Below the pieces are notes generated by a model, which saw only the letters and a program-made list of their open reading frames with translations, did not search any database and was not told where the DNA came from. Both the position numbers and the translations under genes were made by a program. From LMUY01 sp964246185 (GTDB taxonomy: Bacteria > Pseudomonadota > Alphaproteobacteria > Acetobacterales > Acetobacteraceae), in the NCBI GenBank assembly GCA_964246185.1, contig CAXTPP010000013.1, positions 1-39,698 of the forward strand: 39,698 nucleotides of DNA, given 5' to 3'. How positions within the stretch are numbered: the first letter of the stretch is position 1; each line of letters begins with the position of its first letter. This document shows, one piece after another, positions 32,933 through 39,698 of the stretch.

Positions 32933-33502
32933 TTACGGCGTGGTGCGGCTGGTCAGGCGTTCGATCTCCTGGCGGACCACGCGCTCCACCATGGGCGGCA
33001 GGTGCTCGTCCAGCCAGGATTTCAGCAACGGCCGTACTTCCTCCCGCACCAGGTCCTCGATCGTCGGCCCGCCGCGGTGCACCTGGGCGGTCCGCTCGCT
33101 GGACAGGGTGCGGAGCAACGTTCCCATCGAGGTTTTGGCGGCCGCCGCGCTGCCGGGGTCCATCAAGCCGCTCGGGCCACCCTCGGCGACAGGCTTGGCC
33201 GCCGGGCTGGGCGCTGGCGGCGGCAGGTCCGGCGACGGCGCGGCAACCGGCGGCTTGGAGACCAGCATGGCCTCGTCGAGCATGAACACGCCCTCGTCTG
33301 CTTCCGCCGGACCAGGGACGGGCTGCCGGCTTGGCGGCAAGGCCTCCGGTGCGGCGCCGGGCGACTCGTCCTCATTCAGGATGCGGCGAATCGACGCCAG
33401 GATGTCCTCCATCGAGGGATCTGCCCCGCCGGCCTCGGCGCCCTCGGCCAGCTTGCCTTTGGCAGACCCGGCGCCATTGGCGGGCGGTGCGCTGCCGCTC
33501 AT
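32933..33502 (-). CDS. popZ: polar organising protein PopZ (DUF2497)
   Basis: A 189-residue PopZ-type scaffold, which in Caulobacter forms a polar matrix that anchors the chromosome origin through ParB. The N-terminal interaction helix MEDILASIRRIL is at residues 31-42. A long Pro/Ala-rich acidic linker follows (about 45-120). The C-terminal oligomerisation helices hold TIEDLVREEVRPLLKSWLDE and LPPMVERVVRQEIERL. Length, composition and position between tolC and valS match the alphaproteobacterial arrangement. Its ATG is one base after the tolC stop, so translation is probably coupled. Confidence 0.93.
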   Translation of the reverse strand: MSGSAPPANGAGSAKGKLAEGAEAGGADPSMEDILASIRRILNEDESPGAAPEALPPSRQPVPGPAEADEGVFMLDEAMLVSKPPVAAPSPDLPPPAPSPAAKPVAEGGPSGLMDPGSAAAAKTSMGTLLRTLSSERTAQVHRGGPTIEDLVREEVRPLLKSWLDEHLPPMVERVVRQEIERLTSRTTP

Positions 33503-33503
33503 C

Positions 33504-34895
33504 TCAGCGGCCCGGCTGGCTTAGTTCGTAGTCGCCGGTGCCGAACAGGCGGTCGTGGACGGCGGTGTAGTAGGCCGTTTCGTCATACAGCGGGACGTTG
33601 AGGTTCAAGTCCTGCGCCGTCAGCCGGCCGATGGCGGCCGCCAAGCCATAGGAGGAGGTCACCAGGGTCGCCAAGTTCTGCACCAGGGTGGAGCGGGACT
33701 GCAGCAGCGTCTGCTCCGCGTTCAGCACGTCCAGCACGGTCTGGCTGCCGACGATGGCCTCGCGCTGGGTGCCTTCCAGCGCGATCTCGTTGGCGCGGAC
33801 CGCAGCGCGGGTGCTCTCGATGGAGGCGCGGGCCGCAACCAGCTGCTCCCAGGACGAGACGGCGGCCTGGATCACCTGCCGCCTGGTATCGTCCACCGTC
33901 TTGCGGGCTTGCTGCTCGGTTTGCCGCGCCTGGCGCACGCCGGCGTATTCAGCGCCGCCCTGGTAGATCGGCACTGTCACCGAGAGTGCGGCGGCAACGC
34001 CTTTGGTGTTGAAGTTGGACGACCCAGTGTTGTTCGACGTGAAAGCTGTGCCGACCGCGCTGACCGTCGGCAGGATCGCCGAGAAGGCAACATCCACGGC
34101 GTCCTTGGACGCTGCGGCGTCGAACATGGTGTAGATCAAGGTCGGGTTGTTCGCGCCAGCGACGCGTGAGGCATCCGCGGCACTCTTGACCGCCACGGCA
34201 AGCGGTTGTGGAACGGCCAGCTTATCCGGCAGGAAGCCGACGTCGCGTTGAAAGGCGGCGCGGGCGACTTGCACGTTGCCCTCAGCGGTCTGCCGGGTGG
34301 CGCGCGCGCCGGCGAGCGCCGCTTCCGCCTGCGCCACGCTCGTCCGGGTGATTTCGCCGACGCGGAACTGGTCGTTGGTGGCCTGCAGCTGCCGGGTCAG
34401 CACTTGTTCCTGGTTGATGTCGAGTTGGAGCAGCTGCGCCGTTTGGATGACGTTGACGTAGTCGGTGATGACGTTGGTGAACACGAGTTGTTCGGTGGCA
34501 ATTAAGCGCCCCCGCTGGCTCAACACCCGGTTTTCGGCGGAATGCGTGGTGGCTTCCGTGCGCCCGCCGCGGTACAGCGGCTGCGTGACAGTGGCAGTGG
34601 CTTGATACTCTGGCTTGTTGTCTTGGGCGAAAATGTTGCTTGAGCTTAAGCCGGTGGCCCCATTTTGAACGCCAGCCAACCCGGCAATCGAAACGACAGG
34701 ACGCCAGCCGGCCAGCGCCTGCGGCACCGTCTCGTCCACAGCGCGCAGGGCGGCGCGCGCGGCGAGCAAGGTAGGGTTTGAGCTGTAGGCGGCGACCAGC
34801 GCCTCCTGCAGCGTGTGCGGCTGAGTTTGCGCCGCCGCGGCGGTGGCGAAGCAGGCAGCCCCCAAGCCGAGCGCCGTCGTGATCCGAGCCTGCAT
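33504..34895 (-). CDS. tolC: TolC-family outer membrane channel protein
   Basis: A 463-residue outer-membrane efflux protein. The ATG at 34895 has GGGAGG nine bases upstream and begins a clean signal peptide (MQARITTALGLGAACFATAA, cleavage near AAAQ). Two homologous halves follow, each with long helices and short beta-strands. TolC-type signatures include QPLYRGGRTEA, VPIYQGGAEY, and VGSQTVLDVLNAEQTLLQSR. There is no lipobox, unlike the channel of the mdt operon. It is a general exit duct used with RND or type I exporters. It lies between pcm and popZ; an ATG 12 codons upstream is rejected because it would spoil the signal peptide. Confidence 0.94.
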   Translation of the reverse strand: MQARITTALGLGAACFATAAAAQTQPHTLQEALVAAYSSNPTLLAARAALRAVDETVPQALAGWRPVVSIAGLAGVQNGATGLSSSNIFAQDNKPEYQATATVTQPLYRGGRTEATTHSAENRVLSQRGRLIATEQLVFTNVITDYVNVIQTAQLLQLDINQEQVLTRQLQATNDQFRVGEITRTSVAQAEAALAGARATRQTAEGNVQVARAAFQRDVGFLPDKLAVPQPLAVAVKSAADASRVAGANNPTLIYTMFDAAASKDAVDVAFSAILPTVSAVGTAFTSNNTGSSNFNTKGVAAALSVTVPIYQGGAEYAGVRQARQTEQQARKTVDDTRRQVIQAAVSSWEQLVAARASIESTRAAVRANEIALEGTQREAIVGSQTVLDVLNAEQTLLQSRSTLVQNLATLVTSSYGLAAAIGRLTAQDLNLNVPLYDETAYYTAVHDRLFGTGDYELSQPGR

Positions 34896-34976
34896 GAGCA
34901 GAGCCTCCCTGTCCTTCAGGCAGTGTGCCACATCAGGATTATGTCAGCCAAGCATCCTGGCCGGCGCCGGGTTCGG

Positions 34977-35654
34977 CTAAAACACGAACGCTGGCGCCGG
35001 CCGCAATCCTGGAAGCAGCGGGGTGTTGCAATCGAACATGTCGCGCGAGCGCAGCCGCGAGCCGCCCTTCGCCGCGATCGGCTCGGCCAGGATCATCCTG
35101 CCGCCCACGCCGCCCACGGCCGCCACCACCGTGACCAGCCGCCCGCCCGGCGCCACCTGGTCAGCGAACCCGTCCGGGATGACGGTGACGGCGCCCTGGA
35201 TGACGATGACATCCCAAGGCCCCTCGGATGGCAACCCGCTGGTCAGGCGGCCATCCACCAGGCGCACCGTCGGTGCCACCCGCGGCAGCACCCGCAGCGC
35301 GATCGCGGTCAGCGCGTCATCCTCCTCGAGCGCCACCACGTTGCCGCCGCAGGCCGCCGCGACCGCCGCGCCATAGCCGGTGCCGGACCCCACCACGAGC
35401 ACACGGTCATTGGGCCGGATGCGCGCCATCTGCAGCAGCCGGGCCAGCACCATGGGCTCCATCAGCACGCGCCCGCCGCCGAGCGGCAAATCCTCGTCCA
35501 GGTAGGCCAGCGCCGCCAGCGCCGGGGGCACGAACTGCTCGCGCGGCAGGCTCCGCATGGCGTCCAGCACGCGCGGGTCGGTCACCCGGTTCGGGCGTAT
35601 CTGGCAATCGACCATGTTGTTGCGGGCAGCGGTGTAGTCGGTCGGCTGTGGCAT
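34977..35654 (-). CDS. pcm: protein-L-isoaspartate O-methyltransferase family protein
   Basis: A 225-residue AdoMet-dependent methyltransferase of the PCMT family, which methylates isoaspartyl residues in damaged proteins. The AdoMet loop is VLVVGSGTGYGAAVAAACGG, followed by the acidic strand VVALEEDD. The N-terminal block AARNNMVDCQIRPNRVTDPR and FVPPALAALAYLDEDL are typical of the alphaproteobacterial version encoded before tolC. The ATG at 35654 gives this N-terminus; a longer frame upstream runs to 35708 but lacks family similarity. Members of this subgroup sometimes lack tested repair activity, so the exact substrate is assumed. First gene of the tolC-popZ-valS run. Confidence 0.87.
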   Translation of the reverse strand: MPQPTDYTAARNNMVDCQIRPNRVTDPRVLDAMRSLPREQFVPPALAALAYLDEDLPLGGGRVLMEPMVLARLLQMARIRPNDRVLVVGSGTGYGAAVAAACGGNVVALEEDDALTAIALRVLPRVAPTVRLVDGRLTSGLPSEGPWDVIVIQGAVTVIPDGFADQVAPGGRLVTVVAAVGGVGGRMILAEPIAAKGGSRLRSRDMFDCNTPLLPGLRPAPAFVF

Positions 35655-35767
35655 GCGCGGTCCGGATCGGGTCGGTGCCTTATAGGGCGCGCCCGAACCT
35701 CGCGGCAACCGGCTTGACCCGGCGGCGGCACGGCGCGAAAAGTGGGGTGAGAAGCGGTCACCTCCAT

Positions 35768-35838
35768 GGTCCGGTGGCAGAGTGGTGATGCAGCGGACTG
35801 CAAATCCGCGTATGCCGGTTCGATTCCGGCCCGGACCT
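35768..35838 (+). tRNA. tRNA-Cys (anticodon GCA)
   Basis: A complete cloverleaf: acceptor GGTCCGG with CCGGACC, D arm GCAGAGTGGTGATGC, anticodon stem GCGGA/TCCGC around loop CTGCAAA (anticodon GCA), a four-base variable loop, T arm GCCGG-TTCGATT-CCGGC, and the discriminator T expected for tRNA-Cys. CCA is not encoded. It reads toward the convergent ppx gene, whose 3' end lies 22 bases away. Confidence 0.96.
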
Positions 35839-35860
35839 CGGGCTTTCCCCCGCTTGACTC

Positions 35861-37360
35861 TCAGGCGAGGGCTGCACCGTCCCTCACCTCGGGAACCAGG
35901 TTCATCGCCGCCGCCAGCCGCTCAATACGGCGCGTGACGCCATCGCCGGGGAACAAGCTGCCGCCGCTGGGCAGGGTCAGGCGCAGCTGTCCCCCAGCCA
36001 TCGCCCCCCCTGGCATCGACAAGGCCGACCCGGCCAGCAAGGCGGCGGTTCCGGCAGACACCGTGTAAGCTAGACGCAGCGCGTGCCCCAGCGTCTCGGC
36101 GCGCGCGGCGGCGGCCGGGTCGAGCAGGCGGCGGGCGGGCAGCAGCATGGCCGCAGCCGGGTCCGCCTCGTAGCGGGTGGCGGCCGTGAGGGCGAGGAAG
36201 GCACGGCCGTGATGGTCCAGCGCTACCCCCGGCTGGTGCAGGATGCGGAGAAACGCCTGTTCCGCGCGGTACCCCGGATGATCCTGGCTGCCGCAATCCG
36301 ACAGCAGGCACGACGCATGGCGCAGGCGGGCGGCGTCGGGCGTCTCGCCGGGGAACAGCGGCGCAGTCCAGGCCAGCAGGGCGGCAGGCAGGGCGGGGTC
36401 GCGCCCGGCGCGCTGCCCCAGTTCTCGGCTGCCGGCCAGCACCGGGTCCTCGGCGGCCAGCCCGGGCGGCAGCCGCCGCATGTACCACCCCTCGCGGATG
36501 CCGTTGGCGGTGAACACCACCCGGCGCGCCGCCGTCGCCCGCAGCACCCGGCGCAGCACCAGGGCGGCGTAAGGCAGGTCGTCCACCCGTCGCCGGGGCG
36601 CGCCCGGCAGCTTCTCCAGCACCCGTCGCGGGGCTGCGGCGATGACCCCGGCAAGGTCCCGGGCCTCCTCCCGGCCGATGGTGTAGTGGTGCACGATGGC
36701 GAGCGGGTAGCTGGTCTGCGCCATGTGGATGCGTGCCAGCGCCCGCCACGCGCCGCCGACAAGGTACAGGTCCCCCCCCGGCGATTGGGACACCCAGGGC
36801 ACCGACCGCAAATCCGCCTCCGCCAGCGCACGGGCGCGCACCAGGTCGCCGGCCGCACGGTCCGCCAGCCGGATGACGCCGAGCGGCAGCGTCTGTGCCT
36901 TGTGCGCCGCCCCGCCGGACAGCTGCACCACCTCCAGCGAGCCGCCGCCGATGTCGGCCAGGATGCCCTCGGCCTGCGGGATGCCGCACAGTACCCCGGC
37001 GGCGGACAGGGCCGCCTCCTCCTCCCCGGACAGCACGCGGATGAGCGCGCCGGGCATCCGCTCGCGCAGGTCGGCGACGAAGCTGGCGCCGTTGCTGGCA
37101 TCGCGGACCGCCGCCGTCGCCAGCACCTCCAGCGGCTCGGCCCCCATGGCGCGGGCGATGGCGGCGTAGCGGCGCATCACCGTCAGCGCCGCCGTCACGC
37201 CCGCCTCGTTCAGCTTGCCCGTGGCCTCCAGCCCGCGGCCGAGGCGCAGCACCGCCCGCTCGTTGAAGATGGCGGCCGGGTTGCGCCCCATGCCCTCGAA
37301 CACCACCAGGCGGACGGAGTTGGAGCCGAGGTCCACCACCGCGCAGCGCGGGAGGGGCAT
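35861..37360 (-). CDS. ppx: exopolyphosphatase / pppGpp phosphohydrolase family (Ppx/GppA)
   Basis: A 499-residue ASKHA-fold phosphatase that releases phosphate from polyphosphate or from pppGpp. The phosphate-1 motif is AVVDLGSNSVRLVVFEG at the N-terminus. EVLATAAVRDASNG and the phosphate-2 motif ILADIGGGSLEVVQLSGG follow. A long C-terminal helical HD-like half (about 310-499) includes HASCLLSDCG and LDHHGRAFLAL. The ATG shares its first base with the ppk1 stop (TGATG), so the two are translationally coupled. Pairing with a polyphosphate kinase favours exopolyphosphatase, but activity on pppGpp is not excluded. Confidence 0.94.
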   Translation of the reverse strand: MPLPRCAVVDLGSNSVRLVVFEGMGRNPAAIFNERAVLRLGRGLEATGKLNEAGVTAALTVMRRYAAIARAMGAEPLEVLATAAVRDASNGASFVADLRERMPGALIRVLSGEEEAALSAAGVLCGIPQAEGILADIGGGSLEVVQLSGGAAHKAQTLPLGVIRLADRAAGDLVRARALAEADLRSVPWVSQSPGGDLYLVGGAWRALARIHMAQTSYPLAIVHHYTIGREEARDLAGVIAAAPRRVLEKLPGAPRRRVDDLPYAALVLRRVLRATAARRVVFTANGIREGWYMRRLPPGLAAEDPVLAGSRELGQRAGRDPALPAALLAWTAPLFPGETPDAARLRHASCLLSDCGSQDHPGYRAEQAFLRILHQPGVALDHHGRAFLALTAATRYEADPAAAMLLPARRLLDPAAAARAETLGHALRLAYTVSAGTAALLAGSALSMPGGAMAGGQLRLTLPSGGSLFPGDGVTRRIERLAAAMNLVPEVRDGAALA

Positions 37361-39573
37361 CAGTCCTGGGTGACCCGGTCCGGCCTGCGGTGCGCCGGGC
37401 CGACGATGGCGGCGTGCCCGTGCAAGGCCGAGCCGCGGCCGGACAATGATGGGTTGGTCATGAAGTAGTCGTGCGCCGACACTGGTTTGGCTCCCGGCGC
37501 GATCCGACGCCATGCGCCGTGCCGGTCCAGCTCCCAGGATTGCAGGGTGTCCTTCAGGTTCACCACCATGATCTGGTCCAGCACCTGCGTGTGCACCGTC
37601 GGGTTGTGGATCGGCACCATGCTCTCCACCCGCCACTCCATGTTGCGCGCCATCCAGTCGGCGCTGCTGATGAACACCAGCGCATGGCGGGACGGCAGGG
37701 CGTGGCCATTGCCGAAGCAGAAGATGCGGCTGTGCTCCAGGAAGCGCCCGACCACCGACTTCACGCGGATATTCTCACTCAGGCCCGGCACGCCGGGGCG
37801 CAGGCAGCAGATGCCGCGAATGATGCACATCACCTTCACGCCGGCGCGGGAGCAGTCGTACAGCTTGTCGATCAGGCCGGCGTCGACCAGCGAGTTCATC
37901 TTGAGCCAGATCGCCGCCGGCCGCCCCGCGCGGGCGTGGGCGATCTCCGCCTCCATCAGCCGCATCAGCCGGGCGCGGGTGGTGAGCGGGCTGAACGCCA
38001 GGCTGTCCATGCGCTCGGGCCGGGCGTAGCCGGTCATGTAGTTGAACAGCCGCGCAGAGTCCCGCACCAGGTCCGGGTCGCAGGTGAAGAAGCTCAGGTC
38101 GGTGTAGATGCGCGCGGTGATCGGGTGGTAGTTGCCGGTGCCGAAATGCGCGTAGGAGCGCATCCCGCCGCTCTCGCGCCGCACCACCAGGCTGAGCTTG
38201 GCGTGCGTCTTCAGCTCCACGAAACCATACACCACCTGCACCCCCGCCGCCTCCATGGAGCGGGCGAGGCGGATGTTGGCCTCCTCGTCGAACCGGGCGC
38301 GCAGCTCGATCATGGCGGTGACGGACTTGCCCGCCTCCGCCGCCTCGATCAGCGCCTTGACGATCGGGCTGTCGCGGCTGGTGCGGTACAGCGTCTGCTT
38401 GACCGCGACCACGCTCGGGTCGGCGGCGGCCTGGCGCAGGAACTGCACCACCACGTCGAAGCTCTCGAACGGGTGGTGGACGATGATGTCCTTGGCGCGG
38501 ATGGCGGCGAAGCAGTCCCCGGCGAAGTCCCGGATGCGCTCGGGGAAGCGCGGCGCGTAGGGCGGGAACAGCAGATCCGGCCGGTCGTCCACGATCAGCT
38601 GCTTGAGGTCCACCGTGCCCAGCAGGCCGGACTGCACCTGCACCTCCTCGCCGGGGATGTCTTCCTCGTCCACCTCCAGCTCGTCCACCACCAGGTCCCG
38701 CAGCTCGTCCGGCATCCCGGAGTCCACGGTCAGGTGGATCGCCACACCCCGGCGGCGGCGCTTCAGCGCGGTCTCGTAGGAGCGGACCAGGTCCTCCGCC
38801 TCCTCCTCGAACTCGACCCCGGTGTCCCGTACCAGGCGGAACATGCCGCGCCCCACCACGGCGAAGCCGGGGAACAGCGCGTGCAGGTTGAGCGCCACCA
38901 GGTCCTCCAGCAGCACGAAGCGGATCGGCGACCCGGCGGCGCCCGCGGGCAGCCGGATGAACCGCTCCACCTGGCCTGGCAGCGGGATCAGCCCGCTCAT
39001 CGTCGTGTTGTCCTCGTCGCGGTGCAGCTTGAGCACCAGCACCAGGCCCATGTTGGGGATGAACGGGAACGGGTGCGCCGTGTCGATCGCCAGCGGGGTC
39101 AGCACCGGGAACACGCGGTCCATGAACCAGGCGGCGAGCCAGGCGCGGTCGGCGTCCGGCAGCGCCGCCGGGTCGCACACCACGATGCCGGCGTCGGCGA
39201 GCTGGCCGCGCAGCTCCCGCCACACCGCCTGCTGCATCGCCATCAGCGCCGCGGCGCGGACCTGGATCTCGCCCAGCTGCTGCGCCGGAGTGCGCCCGTC
39301 CGCCGACAGGGAGCCGATTCCCGCCTTGGCCTGGCCGATCAGCCCGGCGACGCGCACGGAGTAGAACTCGTCGAGGTTGGACGCGCTGATGGACACGAAG
39401 CGCAGCCGCTCCAGCAGCGGGTGGCGGGCGTTCTGCGCCTCCTCGACCACGCGCTGGTTGAAGTCGAGCCAGGACAGCTCGCGGTTGATGAAGCGGTCCG
39501 GGCTGTCCGACGCCATGGGAAATACCGTCGATGCCGTCTCTGGAACGGCCTCGACAGGACTGATTTTGTTCAT
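37360..39573 (-). CDS. ppk1: polyphosphate kinase 1
   Basis: A 737-residue PPK1 that reversibly polymerises ATP gamma-phosphate into polyphosphate, at the membrane or in the cytosol. The N-terminal domain has RFINRELSWLDFNQRVVEEA and SISASNLDEFYSVRVAG. The phosphorylated histidine is His457 in ELKTHAKLSLVVRR. The second conserved His is in FLEHSRIFCFGN, after RGICCLRPG. The ATG at 39573 has AAGGAG six bases upstream. An ATG 16 codons earlier (39621) overlaps the hdaA stop as ATGA and is a fair alternative. Its stop overlaps the ppx start. The order hdaA, ppk1, ppx is common in Alphaproteobacteria. Confidence 0.96.
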   Translation of the reverse strand: MNKISPVEAVPETASTVFPMASDSPDRFINRELSWLDFNQRVVEEAQNARHPLLERLRFVSISASNLDEFYSVRVAGLIGQAKAGIGSLSADGRTPAQQLGEIQVRAAALMAMQQAVWRELRGQLADAGIVVCDPAALPDADRAWLAAWFMDRVFPVLTPLAIDTAHPFPFIPNMGLVLVLKLHRDEDNTTMSGLIPLPGQVERFIRLPAGAAGSPIRFVLLEDLVALNLHALFPGFAVVGRGMFRLVRDTGVEFEEEAEDLVRSYETALKRRRRGVAIHLTVDSGMPDELRDLVVDELEVDEEDIPGEEVQVQSGLLGTVDLKQLIVDDRPDLLFPPYAPRFPERIRDFAGDCFAAIRAKDIIVHHPFESFDVVVQFLRQAAADPSVVAVKQTLYRTSRDSPIVKALIEAAEAGKSVTAMIELRARFDEEANIRLARSMEAAGVQVVYGFVELKTHAKLSLVVRRESGGMRSYAHFGTGNYHPITARIYTDLSFFTCDPDLVRDSARLFNYMTGYARPERMDSLAFSPLTTRARLMRLMEAEIAHARAGRPAAIWLKMNSLVDAGLIDKLYDCSRAGVKVMCIIRGICCLRPGVPGLSENIRVKSVVGRFLEHSRIFCFGNGHALPSRHALVFISSADWMARNMEWRVESMVPIHNPTVHTQVLDQIMVVNLKDTLQSWELDRHGAWRRIAPGAKPVSAHDYFMTNPSLSGRGSALHGHAAIVGPAHRRPDRVTQD

Positions 39574-39579
39574 GCCGCG

Positions 39580-39585
39580 CTCCTT
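39580..39585 (-). promoter_or_regulatory. ribosome binding site supporting the ppk1 start at 39573
   Basis: AAGGAG on the minus strand, six bases before ATG 39573. It lies within the frame of the longer alternative start, which has no comparable site but does overlap the hdaA stop. Confidence 0.6.
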
Positions 39586-39617
39586 ACCCGAAGGACGGCC
39601 AAGGTGTCGAACGTTGC

Positions 39618-39698
39618 TCATGCCGGGTCCATCACGATGCTGGCGGCGATAGCTTGCGTCACCCGGTTGCCCGCAGCCAGCGCCGCGCGGTCCAGCCG
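39618..39698 (-). CDS. hdaA: HdaA (DnaA regulatory inactivator), C-terminal 26 residues only
   Basis: The last 26 codons of a minus-strand gene that continues beyond the window, beginning RLDRAALAAGNRVTQAIAAS and ending at TGA. The LDRAALA block followed by a short basic segment resembles the C-terminal end of HdaA, the DnaA-like protein that promotes DnaA-ATP hydrolysis with the sliding clamp. HdaA genes commonly precede ppk in Alphaproteobacteria. The TGA overlaps the upstream candidate ATG of ppk1. Too little is visible for certainty. Confidence 0.55.
   Translation of the reverse strand, partial: RLDRAALAAGNRVTQAIAASIVMDPA

Noticed and set aside
1..39698. CRISPR array, rRNA, integrase or insertion sequence.
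   Set aside because: No regularly spaced direct repeats, no rRNA sequence and no transposase or integrase motifs were found; the two tRNA genes show no adjacent integrase or duplicated 3' end.

Overview
The window is a continuous stretch of a GC-rich (about 70% by eye) alphaproteobacterial chromosome. The best guess is family Acetobacteraceae or a close Rhodospirillales relative. Lineage markers are a GANTC methylase of the CcrM type next to RNase HII, the polar organiser PopZ between TolC and ValS, and an HdaA tail followed by ppk1 and ppx. The family-level placement is inference.

Layout, left to right. 1-2146: the 3' part of a YeiH-type exporter, a convergent LysR regulator whose 3' end overlaps it, and a 57-residue lipoprotein. 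2147-11407: a tightly overlapping mdtA-mdtB-mdtC-outer-membrane-factor operon encoding a complete RND tripartite pump. The second permease and the outer membrane factor each carry a Gly/Ala/Ser/Thr-rich insert of about 60 residues. 11450-11630 and 20258-20379: two copies of a long palindromic intergenic element. 11675-16860: a XylB-like sugar dehydrogenase, then on the minus strand tRNA-Gln and the block ETF-QO, TPR lipoprotein, ispE. 16955-20229: a divergent plus-strand block with a family-4-like uracil-DNA glycosylase that has altered signature residues, a soluble lytic transglycosylase and moaB.

20341-27277: a ClC antiporter whose C-terminus runs into the repeat element, a radical SAM protein, rnhB-ccrM behind a spacer rich in inverted repeats, a Uma2 nuclease-like protein and ilvD. 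27278-30168: the least compact part, with a spacer holding an 8-G tract, a TetR regulator divergent from a carotenoid cleavage oxygenase, and a low-GC3 orphan ORF with strong palindromes. 30169-35654 (minus strand): pcm, tolC, popZ, valS. Then tRNA-Cys, and at the right edge the translationally coupled hdaA-ppk1-ppx genes (DnaA inactivation and polyphosphate metabolism).

Most of the window is ordinary core genome. I found no convincing new multi-gene defence or biosynthetic system, no CRISPR array, no rRNA and no recognisable transposase. The observations most worth following are the nested palindromic repeat, the glycosylase with several changed motif residues, the low-complexity inserts in the RND pump, the inverted-repeat cluster before rnhB-ccrM, and the palindrome-bearing orphan ORF before carotenoid-oxygenase territory ends.
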